From Catenuloplanes niger (lineage in GTDB: Bacteria; Actinomycetota; Actinomycetes; Mycobacteriales; Micromonosporaceae): a DNA stretch of 64,000 nucleotides. The notes beneath the pieces are model-generated. The model was given only the letters and a program-made list of their open reading frames with translations. It was not told the DNA's origin and searched no databases. Below are positions 45,298 through 52,996 of this stretch, piece after piece. Position 1 is the stretch's first letter. Each line of letters begins with the position of its first letter. The position numbers and the translations under genes are program-made. The stretch spans positions 2,985,001-3,049,000 of the forward strand of contig NZ_JAVDYC010000001.1 in NCBI RefSeq assembly GCF_031458255.1. The letters are read 5' to 3'.

Positions 45298-45423
45298 ATC
45301 ACGGCGCGTCCACCCCGCCATCCCTCTCTCCGAGGGGTCGACCCGTCCGGGCGACTGTCCTTCGCACCCGATCGCAGCAGACTGACCATGGGCACGGGAT
45401 GACGCCCGTGGAAGGCGGTCCGG

Positions 45424-47979
45424 GTGGTTTATACCGATATGAACGCTGGTCCGAGCAAGATGCCGGACAACTGGGTGCACGATCGCATCGGCGTGCAGCG
45501 TTACGTGCTCGGCATTCGTGCGGAACTGCTGCAGCGCGCGTTCGACGGTCCCGACGTCCTCGACGTCCTTCCTGCTGAGGCGGAGCGCACGGAGGTCCGG
45601 GAACAGGTCGAGCGGCAAATTCCGCAACGGATCGACGAAATCATCCAGGCGGCGTCCGTCGCGCGCGCCCGTCTCGACGGAGCGAAAGCGGCAGCTGTTC
45701 AAGAGAACGGACGTCCCGACTCGAGGGCCGACGGCCTGATCCGGGCATCCCGGCTGATGGCGGTGACGGTAACGGCGGGGATGTCCGCCCTCGCCGCACT
45801 CGGTTACGCCTCGGCGCTGGACGGCAGCACCGATCTCGTCGCCTTCGAGATCGGCGTGCTGGGATCGCTCGTCATCGCGCTCATCACCCTGCTCCCCTCC
45901 CGGGCGGGCACGCACATCCTGATCCGAGGCGGCGCCCTCCGTACGCCGCCGCGAGCGAGCACCTGGCTACCGATCATCGTCGGTCTGCTCATCACACTGG
46001 CGATGGCACCGGCAACCTCCGCTGCAGGATGGACAGAGATCAGCGCGATTGTCGGTGCGGTCGTCGTCGCCGCGCTGACAATCGCCAGGCCGCTGGCGCG
46101 GGCCGTACAGGGCGTGGACACCACATGGTCGTCCGACGACCCCGACGACTGGCCACGCCCGCGGTCAGCCGCCGCCGACCGGGCACGACAGAGCGCCGTC
46201 CGCGCCCACCACGAGTGGATCACCGCCTTGGTGGAGCTGGGAATCCGGAGGCTACTGATCGGTGATGAGCTCGCCAGTCGGCAGCCATCCTTCGTCGCCT
46301 GGCTGACGAACAGCCAGGCGACGCCGATCCTCGGCGAGATCACGGAACCCGCCCAGTTGGTATCGACCGAGGCCAGCCAGCGGCTCGCGGTCGCCCTGAA
46401 CCGGACGAACGCCGCGAGCATCGGGCTCAGCGGTCCGCGGGGCGTCGGCAAGAGCGCCCTGCTGAAGCGCGCGAGCGACTTCCGGCCCGGCGGGGGCGCA
46501 CAGAATCTGTCGGTGATGGTGTCGGCCCCGACGACGTACCAGCCGCGAGAGTTTTTGATCGATCTGTTCAGCCAGGCCTGCGTCAGCGTGATCACAAACG
46601 CGACGGGCACGCTTCCCGTCCCGGCGGCACGGCGCCCATGGTGGCGTTACGCGCTCCCGCCGGGGCTGGTGGCGACCGGGGCCCTGCTGGTCGTCGGCGC
46701 CGTCACGTGGCCGTTACCGCAGCGGCTCGCCCAGTCGGTGTGGGAACAACCGCGCTGGATCGTCATCACGACTGGGCTCCTGTTGGTCGTCTCCGGCGCA
46801 ATCCTCAACGTCGTCCACGCTCGCTCTCGCGGTACCGAGCCGGGCATCGTTCTCGAAGCGCGCGAACACCTGCGGCGGTTACGTTTTCTGCAGACGGACG
46901 TCGTCGAGTGGAACGGGGTGATCAAGCCACCGGCGTGGGTGGAGGCATCGCGAAAGCACAGCCATCAATTCGCCCAGCAGGCACGCACGTACCCGGAACT
47001 CGTCCGGGAATTTCGGCTTTTCATCGAGCGCATCAGCCTGGAGCGCAGGGCCGGTGAAAGCGCCGGGTCGATCATCATAGGCATCGACGAATTGGACAAG
47101 ATCTCGTCACCTGACGAAGCGGAGCGGTTCCTCAACGACATCAAGGGCGTCTTCGGGATCACCAACGCGCACTACATCGTGTCCATCTCGGAGGACGCGC
47201 TGGCGGCGTTCGACCGTCGGGCGTTCGCGCTCCGGACAGCGTTCGACAGCGCGTTCGACATGGTGATCGCGGTTCCCAGGATGACGGCCGGTGAAGTTCG
47301 AAGGTTGCTCGCCCGGCGGCTGCTGGTCCTTCCCGAGCCGTTCGTCATCCTGTGTCACAGCCTCGCCGCCGGGCTGCCTCGAGATGTCATCCGGATCGCC
47401 CGCAACCTGCTGGACACGTACCAGGCGGCACTCGACCGGCTGGGACGCGAGCAACGGACGCGGATCGCGCCGGACGCCGGGCCCGCAACCGAACTGCGGG
47501 TGTCGCTCGCTGAACTGGCTGCCGCGCTCATCCAAAATGATCTTCATGCGAACACCGACGGACAGATCGCGGGTCTGAGCCGATTGCACTGCACCGGTTC
47601 GGACGCCGCACTGTCTTGGGTCGGCGACGCCCGGATCACACCGGTGAACGCGGCAGTGCTGCTTCGGCTCTGCGCGACGCCTCCGAACCTCGACAACGAC
47701 CGACCTGCGGCGGATTCAACGGTGGTCGATGCGGACACGATCACCGCCGCACGGATGGTTCGACAGCACCGAGCCTATCTCTACTACGTAGCGACACTGA
47801 TAGATGTGTTCTGCGCCGATGAGGCATGGACCTTCGGGACCGACTTCCCCACGGAGGATCTGGCGCGGGCACGGTCCCACCTGGCCGTCGACCACCACCG
47901 ATCGTGGACCATGATCGATGCTTTCCGTAGTCGGTGGGGGCTTGAGCTCGTCTCGGACAGCTCACCGACTCAGCCGTGA
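45424..47979 (+). CDS. KAP-like membrane P-loop NTPase
   Basis: The GTG at 45424 has GGAAGG 8 nt upstream; 851 residues. The N-terminal part has four hydrophobic segments (about 112-224). Then comes Walker A GPRGVGKSALLK near residue 336. Two TM segments lie at about 405-427 and 441-461, inside the NTPase domain, before Walker B IIIGIDELDKI near residue 550. Insertion of TM helices between Walker A and B is the signature of KAP NTPases. YIVSISEDALAAFDRRA is the sensor region, and the C-terminal 200 residues are helical. KAP proteins occur in bacterial conflict and membrane-organising contexts. Its codon use is less GC-biased than its neighbours, hinting at horizontal gain. Confidence 0.72.
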   Translation: MVYTDMNAGPSKMPDNWVHDRIGVQRYVLGIRAELLQRAFDGPDVLDVLPAEAERTEVREQVERQIPQRIDEIIQAASVARARLDGAKAAAVQENGRPDSRADGLIRASRLMAVTVTAGMSALAALGYASALDGSTDLVAFEIGVLGSLVIALITLLPSRAGTHILIRGGALRTPPRASTWLPIIVGLLITLAMAPATSAAGWTEISAIVGAVVVAALTIARPLARAVQGVDTTWSSDDPDDWPRPRSAAADRARQSAVRAHHEWITALVELGIRRLLIGDELASRQPSFVAWLTNSQATPILGEITEPAQLVSTEASQRLAVALNRTNAASIGLSGPRGVGKSALLKRASDFRPGGGAQNLSVMVSAPTTYQPREFLIDLFSQACVSVITNATGTLPVPAARRPWWRYALPPGLVATGALLVVGAVTWPLPQRLAQSVWEQPRWIVITTGLLLVVSGAILNVVHARSRGTEPGIVLEAREHLRRLRFLQTDVVEWNGVIKPPAWVEASRKHSHQFAQQARTYPELVREFRLFIERISLERRAGESAGSIIIGIDELDKISSPDEAERFLNDIKGVFGITNAHYIVSISEDALAAFDRRAFALRTAFDSAFDMVIAVPRMTAGEVRRLLARRLLVLPEPFVILCHSLAAGLPRDVIRIARNLLDTYQAALDRLGREQRTRIAPDAGPATELRVSLAELAAALIQNDLHANTDGQIAGLSRLHCTGSDAALSWVGDARITPVNAAVLLRLCATPPNLDNDRPAADSTVVDADTITAARMVRQHRAYLYYVATLIDVFCADEAWTFGTDFPTEDLARARSHLAVDHHRSWTMIDAFRSRWGLELVSDSSPTQP

Positions 47980-48380
47980 TGGCGGAGGTCGTCGCGGACC
48001 GGGCCGGTGCGGGGGATCCGGAACCACCACCAGTCGTGCATCGAGTCGGGGAAGTCGGCGGCCCGTTCGACGAGACCGTCGACGTCGGGTTCGGTCAGGG
48101 CCTTGAAGCGGTCGTCGATCACCGCGACGGTGCGGTCGTAGCGACCGCGCAGATCGGCCGGGAGCAGCGCGGAGACCTGGGCGATCCAGTCACGGAAACA
48201 GAGCGCGGCGATGTGGTCACGGGCACCCCGGACACCGGGCCGATCGCCCTCGCACGTCGCGACGTGCGCCCGCCACGCCCCGAGCAGCGCGATCGCGTCC
48301 AGGGCGCGGCCGGGCGCGACGGCCACCGTGACGGCGGCCAGGTGAGCGAGGTCGGCATCGTCGAGACGTTCGCCGCTCAT
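47970..48380 (-). CDS. Hypothetical small protein
   Basis: I do not recognise the 136-residue protein. It is soluble and helical, rich in Ala, Asp and Arg, and ends DSMHDWWWFRIPRTGPVRDD, with three adjacent Trp. Its start overlaps the stop of a 49-residue frame upstream by 4 bp (ATGA), and its 3' end overlaps the KAP gene by 10 bp on the other strand. Confidence 0.6.
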   Translation of the reverse strand: MSGERLDDADLAHLAAVTVAVAPGRALDAIALLGAWRAHVATCEGDRPGVRGARDHIAALCFRDWIAQVSALLPADLRGRYDRTVAVIDDRFKALTEPDVDGLVERAADFPDSMHDWWWFRIPRTGPVRDDLRHHG

Positions 48381-48526
48381 CCCGAAATCCCGGACACGAT
48401 CTCATCCGCACTCCCGGTCGCGTCGACCGTGCGCAGCCTGATCAGCGGTACGCCGAGGCGCGCGGCGGCACGCTCGGCGTAGACCTCGCTGTCGGAGCCG
48501 GGTACTCCGACGACGGCTGCCCGCAC
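48377..48526 (-). CDS. Short frame resembling the N-terminus of a P-loop kinase
   Basis: A GTG at 48526, 4 nt after the VOC gene stop, opens a 49-residue frame (VRAAVVGVPGSDSEVYAERA, AARLGVPLIRLRTVDATG). It looks like an adenylate-kinase-type start, but the Walker A lysine and serine are lost (GSDSE in place of GSGKS). It is coupled to the next gene. It may be a truncated leftover of a kinase gene or a short real protein. Confidence 0.35.
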   Translation of the reverse strand: MRAAVVGVPGSDSEVYAERAAARLGVPLIRLRTVDATGSADEIVSGISG

Positions 48527-48530
48527 GACG

Positions 48531-48890
48531 TCAGCGCTCGGACCAGGCGCCGAGTTCGTTGCCGCTCGGGTCGGTGAAGTGGAAGCGGCGGCCGCCGGGG
48601 AAGTCGTAGGGGCCCCGGACCACGGTGCCGCCGGCGGCGCGGACCGCGTCGACGCTGGCGTCCAGGTCGGCGGAGTAGAGCAGGACGAGCGGGCCGCCGC
48701 GGCGCACCTCGCCGGCGGCGTTCAGGCCGCCGACCTCGGGCGCGCCGTCCCGCTGGGCGCGGATGCCGGCGTAGGACGGGCCGTAGTCGTTGAACCGCCA
48801 GCCGAACGCGTCGCCGTAGAAGCGCTTCGCCGCCGCCAGGTCGGTGACGGTCAGCTCGATGTAGTCGATCGCGTGGTGACTGTGGACCAT
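48531..48890 (-). CDS. VOC-family (glyoxalase/bleomycin resistance-like) protein
   Basis: The 119 residues hold one glyoxalase fold: AIDYIELTVTDLAAAKRFYG, AFGWRFNDYGPSYAGI, LVLLYSADLDASVDAVRAAG and the closing FHFTDPSGNELGAWSE. The family binds a divalent metal between two such folds, usually in a dimer. Substrate is unknown. It appears to lead a short operon with two small genes. Confidence 0.9.
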   Translation of the reverse strand: MVHSHHAIDYIELTVTDLAAAKRFYGDAFGWRFNDYGPSYAGIRAQRDGAPEVGGLNAAGEVRRGGPLVLLYSADLDASVDAVRAAGGTVVRGPYDFPGGRRFHFTDPSGNELGAWSER

Positions 48891-48954
48891 GACGCCGATT
48901 CTGCCGTGCGCCGCGGCGTTACGCTGAGCCGACCGGCCGGCGGAAGGACGAAAG

Positions 48955-49518
48955 GTGCCGTTCGTTTCCCCCTACGATCCCGCGTGGGCGACCCGGGGCA
49001 CCGCGCTCGCCGGGGAGGTCCGGGCCGCGCTCGGACCGCTCGCGCTGCGGGTCGAGCACATCGGCAGCACGTCCGTACCCGGGATGGCGGCGAAGCCGGT
49101 CTTCGATCTGCAGGTCAGTGTCGCGGTGGAGCTGGACGCCGCGGCCACCGCGTTCGACGGACCGCTGGCCGGGCTCGGACTGGTCCGGAAGCCGTACGAG
49201 CAGGACCACGTGCCGGCCGGCCGGGACGATCCGCCGGCGCGGTGGGCCAAGCGGTACTGGAACCGGCGGGTGCCCGGGCTGGACGAGATCAACCTGCACT
49301 GCCGCCGCACGGGCTCGCCGAACGAGCGGCTGGCGCTGCTGTTCCGGGACTGGTTCCGGGCGCATCCGGCGGCGATCCCGGCGTACGCGCGGTTCAAGCA
49401 GCAGCTGGCCGCGGTCGTGGCGGACGTCGCCGTCTACACCGACCTCAAGGATCCGGTGGTGGACCTGGTCATCGTGTCCGCGGAGCAGTGGGCGGAGGCT
49501 ACCGGCTGGGCTCCGTGA
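48955..49518 (+). CDS. GrpB/UPF0157 family nucleotidyltransferase-fold protein
   Basis: The GTG at 48955 follows AAGGAC; 187 residues. SPYDPAWATRGTALAGEVRA, VEHIGSTSVPGMAAKPVFDL and RWAKRYWNRRVPGLDEINLH are the family blocks; the GSTS-D pattern is that of the nucleotidyltransferase fold. The biochemical role is not established. The 3' end overlaps the next gene by 20 bp, tail to tail. Confidence 0.9.
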   Translation: MPFVSPYDPAWATRGTALAGEVRAALGPLALRVEHIGSTSVPGMAAKPVFDLQVSVAVELDAAATAFDGPLAGLGLVRKPYEQDHVPAGRDDPPARWAKRYWNRRVPGLDEINLHCRRTGSPNERLALLFRDWFRAHPAAIPAYARFKQQLAAVVADVAVYTDLKDPVVDLVIVSAEQWAEATGWAP

Positions 49519-49948
49519 ACGCCGGCTGCGCCTCTATCGCGTACCGCCCGGTGGGGTCGATCTCCATGATCACCCGGCGGGCCTCCGCGTGCCGGCCGCG
49601 CGCGTAGTGCAGGCCGACCAGCAGGTAGAACGCGAGCTTGTCGCCGGCCAGCGCGCGGCGGCGCAGCGCGGCGGTGCGGCCCTTGCGGTAGAGCAGCCGG
49701 TTCAGCCGCCGGCGCGCGTGCTCGTCGGTGCGGCCCATCGCCTCCAGCTCGGCCAGCCGGCCGGCCCGGCCGAGCAGGTCGACGTGCCACAGGTGCGCCT
49801 CGTGCCGGTCCAGGTCGTCGCTGAAACACTCGCCGAACGGGCCGACCAGCGCGATCGCCGCGTCGAAGTCACCCCGGTCCTCCGCAACCCGTGCCGCTGC
49901 CGCATCGAACCGCGCCGTCTCCACGGCGACATTATGACGATCTTCCAC
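49499..49948 (-). CDS. Hypothetical helical (TPR-like) protein
   Basis: The 149-residue protein starts at a GTG. Helix pairs such as ARVAEDRGDFDAAIALVGPF and LVGLHYARGRHAEARRVIME have TPR spacing, suggesting a short solenoid for protein binding. No named family is recognised. It overlaps the convergent GrpB gene. Confidence 0.65.
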   Translation of the reverse strand: MEDRHNVAVETARFDAAAARVAEDRGDFDAAIALVGPFGECFSDDLDRHEAHLWHVDLLGRAGRLAELEAMGRTDEHARRRLNRLLYRKGRTAALRRRALAGDKLAFYLLVGLHYARGRHAEARRVIMEIDPTGRYAIEAQPAFTEPSR

Positions 49949-50055
49949 ACGGTACGGTCGGCGCCGTACCCATGACGCGGCCGGAATTCCGTGGCGGCCG
50001 CGGCAACGCGCACCGCGGACCCGGTCGCCGGGTCGAGCGCGCGGCCGGCCCAGGG

Positions 50056-50163
50056 CTACGGAGCCGTTCCGGCACCCGACTCCCGCTCCGCCCGGCGGGT
50101 GCGCCGCTTCCTGACCCAGGCCGTCGCCGCGGCCAGCGCGGCCACTATCGCTGCGATGATCAT
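50056..50163 (-). CDS. Micro-protein with one TM segment, coupled to SDR gene
   Basis: An ATG overlaps the SDR stop by 4 bp (ATGA). The 35-residue product is [20 protein letters not shown] followed by a basic and polar tail, which predicts an N-terminal membrane anchor with a cytosolic basic end. Coupling supports expression, though nothing is known of its role. Confidence 0.5.
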   Translation of the reverse strand: MIIAAIVAALAAATAWVRKRRTRRAERESGAGTAP

Positions 50164-51116
50164 TTGCCGCTCCTCAGCGTCGGGAAGGGGACGTGCGTGA
50201 GATCCTCGGAGACCCGCCAGATCCTCTCGGCGTCGTCCGCGGGGCGCAGCGGGCGGTAGAGCCGCCGTTCCGCGGGCGGTCCGCCCAGGCCGCCGGGCCC
50301 GCTCGGGCCGTAGAACCGGCCACCCCCGGCGTGCGGGTCGGTGGCGGCCATCAGCGCGGGCAGCGCCGCCGTCTCCGGGGTGCCGACCAGGATGCCGCGG
50401 CGGGACAGCGCGCGGATGCCCCGCTGCTGCGGCGCGTCCCGCAGCCGGCCGATCTCCGGACGCGTCCGCAACAGGTTCGTCGGGCTGAGCCCCGGGTGGG
50501 CGACGTTGCTGGTGACACCCCAGCCGCCGGCCCCGCTGCGCCGGTCCAGCTCCAGGGCGAACAGGCCGAGCGCGACCTTCGACTGACCGTACGCGCCGAG
50601 GGAGCGGTACGACCGCTCCCAGTTCAGGTCGTCCCAGTTGATGCGGCCCCCGGCGGTCGACACGCTGAGCTGCGAGGTGACGCGGGCCCGGCCGGCGCGC
50701 AGCAGCGGCAGCAGGTGCCCGACCAGTGCGACGTGCCCCAGGTGGTTGCTGCCGAACTGCAGCTCGAACCCGTCCGCCGTGCTCTGCCGCCGTGGTGGCG
50801 TCATCACCCCGGCGTTGTTGATCAGAATGTGGACCGGCCGGTCCTCCGCGCGCAGCGTGGCACCGAGCGCCGCGACCGACGCGAGCGACGACAGGTCCAG
50901 GTCGCGCAGCGTCAGCGCGGCCGCCGGGTGCTCCCGCCGGATCCGGGCGATCGCGGCCTCGCCCTTGGCCCGGTTGCGGACCGGCATGACGACCTCGGCG
51001 CCGGCGGCGGCCAGCCGGGCGGCGATCACCCGGCCGATGCCGTCACTGGCCCCGGTGACGACCGCGCGCCTGCCGGACAGGTTCGGGACGCTCCACCCCG
51101 GTCGGATGCGTGTCAT
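50160..51116 (-). CDS. Short-chain dehydrogenase/reductase
   Basis: The ATG at 51116 ([20 protein letters not shown]) gives 318 residues. The cofactor motif is [20 protein letters not shown], with [12 protein letters not shown], and the catalytic Tyr/Lys lies in [19 protein letters not shown]. The look matches the retinol-dehydrogenase-like SDRs. The catalytic Ser region reads [12 protein letters not shown]. It precedes the 35-residue micro-protein. Confidence 0.88.
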   Translation of the reverse strand: MTRIRPGWSVPNLSGRRAVVTGASDGIGRVIAARLAAAGAEVVMPVRNRAKGEAAIARIRREHPAAALTLRDLDLSSLASVAALGATLRAEDRPVHILINNAGVMTPPRRQSTADGFELQFGSNHLGHVALVGHLLPLLRAGRARVTSQLSVSTAGGRINWDDLNWERSYRSLGAYGQSKVALGLFALELDRRSGAGGWGVTSNVAHPGLSPTNLLRTRPEIGRLRDAPQQRGIRALSRRGILVGTPETAALPALMAATDPHAGGGRFYGPSGPGGLGGPPAERRLYRPLRPADDAERIWRVSEDLTHVPFPTLRSGK

Positions 51117-51420
51117 GGCACTGCTCCCTCGTCGGCCACTGGTGCCTCCGAGGATGCGGGCCACACCCGGCACGAACCACGGACGGCCGATCCCCCCTTG
51201 GGGCCGGCGGGACTCGCCCAACAATTCCGAAATGGTTTCACAAGAAAGGCGAACGCGTTTATTGGATAGCCTTTGCGGGACTCAGTCAATAGTCACGCCA
51301 GCCATCTGACATTGCGATTAATGGCGGTTAGAGAACCGCGGCACGGGTATTTGGATGCTGCGGCCGCAAGCGCACCAAATCCCCCAAGAAACGTTCTTCG
51401 ATCGCAGTGGAGGAAAGAAC
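51117..51420. promoter_or_regulatory. Intergenic region with folded leader of small secreted protein gene
   Basis: This 304-bp gap separates the SDR gene from the secreted protein gene. It has an AT-richer part (51230-51330). Two predicted hairpins precede the ribosome-binding site: GCGGTT/AACCGC at 51324-51339 and ATTTGG/CCAAAT at 51349-51380 with inner pairing. A GGAGG site lies at about 51409. The leader may be regulatory; no known riboswitch match could be made. Confidence 0.4.
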
Positions 51421-51720
51421 ATGCGTCGTATCTCCAAGGTTGTCGCCGGCTTCGCCATCGCCGGTGCCGCGACGTTCGGCGGCCTCTCCATCGCCGGCCC
51501 GGCGTCCGCCGGCAGCGGAACCCTGGTCGACGTGACGGTGCAGGACGTGCTGACCGGCAACGAGGTCACCGTGCTGCAGAACGTGGCCGTTCCGGTCGCG
51601 GCGACGCTGTGCGGCCTGGACGCGAACGTGCTGTCGAACGTGCTGAACAACACCGACGTGACCGAGTGCAAGGCGCTCAGCATCGCGGGCCAGAAGGTCG
51701 GCTACGTCAAGAAGCACTGA
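51421..51720 (+). CDS. Small secreted protein of unknown function
   Basis: The ATG at 51421 follows GGAGG; 99 residues. A signal peptide (MRRISKVVAGFAIAGAATFG, cut after PASA near residue 31) leaves a 68-residue mature chain. This has a Val/Leu/Asn-rich core (LTGNEVTVLQNVAVPVAATL) and two Cys (ATLCGLD and VTECKAL) that may form a disulfide. In size and style it recalls small surface proteins such as chaplins, but the chaplin motif is missing. Confidence 0.75.
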   Translation: MRRISKVVAGFAIAGAATFGGLSIAGPASAGSGTLVDVTVQDVLTGNEVTVLQNVAVPVAATLCGLDANVLSNVLNNTDVTECKALSIAGQKVGYVKKH

Positions 51721-51742
51721 TGCTTCTCTTCCCCCAGTAATA

Positions 51743-51776
51743 GGGCCCGGCCACCTCGCCCAGGGTGGCCGGGCCC
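51743..51776. terminator. Hairpin terminator
   Basis: A perfect 13-bp stem GGGCCCGGCCACC/GGTGGCCGGGCCC with an 8-nt loop starts 22 bp after the secreted protein stop. Confidence 0.85.
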
Positions 51777-51913
51777 CACTGCGCCGACGACCGCCGGAAA
51801 TCGCCCGCGAACAGATCCGCGTTGATTGACGGCACTCCGCTCGTCGGCGGGGCCTCCCGGGCGCGTGGAGGGGTGCCACGGGGCCGAATCGGCCGGTTTC
51901 CTCCTGCACCGCG

Positions 51914-52078
51914 GGTTCCACACGCGCCGCGGAGTTCCACGCGCGCCGCAAGTTTTCCTCGCCCGCCGCGGATTCCACGCGGGCCACAGATTCCACGCGC
52001 GCCGCAGATTCCACCCCGGCCACAGATTCCACCCGCGCCGCAAGTTTCTCGCGCCGCAGACTCCTCGCGAACCGCGCT
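51914..52078. repeat. 18-bp minisatellite, about nine copies
   Basis: Degenerate tandem copies of an 18-bp unit (GATTCCACGCGCGCCGCA consensus) fill this stretch; four in a row are of exact 18-bp length. All frames stay open on both strands because the unit length is divisible by three and has no stop, and each yields hexapeptide repeats (for example PRAPQI or WNLRRA). No start, ribosome-binding site or domain supports a gene, so I call it non-coding DNA repeat. Confidence 0.75.
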
Positions 52079-52261
52079 GCGCCGCGGATATCCTCATGCG
52101 CTCCAGGGCTCCTCCGGCGCCGCAGGTTTCCGCATGCGTCGGGTCACTGGCGGCACGGTGGCGAATGTGGTCGGCCACGAGGTGGTGATCACCAGGACGC
52201 GCCGAGGCGGGACCCGGACCGGCCGAATGGACATCGCCGAGGTTCGGTCGCCGGGGCGCAC
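52079..52261. other. Gap beyond DUF742 gene without evident gene
   Basis: Between the minisatellite and the DUF742 gene stop I see no supported gene or clear terminator. In related conservons a GTPase gene would be expected downstream of DUF742; none is present. Confidence 0.5.
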
Positions 52262-52996
52262 CTACAGCGCGCGCAGGCCGACCAGCACGCGGCGGAGGAT
52301 CTTCTCGGTGGGCGCGGTGGTGGGTGGTTCCCAGGCCGTGACCAGGCCATCGGTGACCAGGTCGCCGAGGAGCACGCGAGTGGTGCCGAGCGGGAGGCCG
52401 GCGTTGGCGGCGGCCTCGGCGACGGAGTGCGGGCTGTGGCAGAGACGCAGGATCTCGCGTTGTTCCGGCGGGAGCGAGCGGCCGGTCCGGGCGCCCTTGC
52501 CGGTGGTGATCATGAGGGTGACCAGGTCCAGGTTGCCGGCCGGGCGGGTGCGTCCGCGGGTGACCGCGTAGGGCCGCACCACCGGGCCGGCCGCGTCGTC
52601 ATACCAGGCCTCCTCGGCGGTCGACCCCGAAACCGCACCCGCGCCCGGACCCGGACCCGCGGACGAGACCGGAGACGAGGACGCCGCGGGCGCCCGGCGC
52701 GCGGCCGAAGCCACACGCGCCGCCGGATTCGAGAGCGGAGCCGAAGCCGGGCCCATGGCCGAAGCCGGGCGCGCCACCGGAGCCGGGCCAACCCGCGAAG
52801 TCAGACCAGCCGGCGGAGTCGAGCGTGCCACCGGATCCAGGCCAGCCCGCGGATCCAGGCCAGCCCGCGGATTCGGGCGTGCCACCGGGTCCAGGTCAGC
52901 CCGCGGATCCAGGCCGGCCGGCGGAGCGGGTGCTGGCCCCGGCGCCGTGGCCGGAGCCGAGTGGAATGCCGACGCCGCCGGCCTATAGGGCGACAT
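52262..52996 (-). CDS. DUF742 (CvnC-like) protein with repetitive N-terminus
   Basis: The ATG at 52996 lies within the end of the sensor gene (14-bp overlap); 244 residues. Residues 1-125 are Pro/Ala-rich with hexapeptide repeats (GLDPRA and LDPVAR). Residues 135-244 are the DUF742 winged-helix-like domain: VRPYAVTRGRTRPAGNLDLV, SLPPEQREILRLCHSPHSVA, EAAANAGLPLGTTRVLLGDL and the closing EKILRRVLVGLRAL. In conservons DUF742 proteins act beside a sensor ATPase, a roadblock protein and a GTPase. Here only the sensor partner is present. Confidence 0.88.
   Translation of the reverse strand: MSPYRPAASAFHSAPATAPGPAPAPPAGLDPRADLDPVARPNPRAGLDPRAGLDPVARSTPPAGLTSRVGPAPVARPASAMGPASAPLSNPAARVASAARRAPAASSSPVSSAGPGPGAGAVSGSTAEEAWYDDAAGPVVRPYAVTRGRTRPAGNLDLVTLMITTGKGARTGRSLPPEQREILRLCHSPHSVAEAAANAGLPLGTTRVLLGDLVTDGLVTAWEPPTTAPTEKILRRVLVGLRAL
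52820..52925 (-). repeat. 18-bp repeats encoding GLDPRA-type hexapeptides
   Basis: Near-identical copies of GCCAGCCCGCGGATCCAG recur in tandem inside the DUF742 gene. They differ in sequence from the minisatellite at 51914 but share the 18-bp period. Confidence 0.65.

Noticed and set aside
43432-45915. 827-residue frame antisense to the amidohydrolase and ridA
   Set aside because: It crosses several well-supported genes and an operon terminator and has no recognisable domain.
51702-52178. Repeat-encoded proteins in the minisatellite
   Set aside because: Hexapeptide repeats appear in every frame on both strands, which is a property of an 18-bp unit without stops. No start signal or domain supports a gene.
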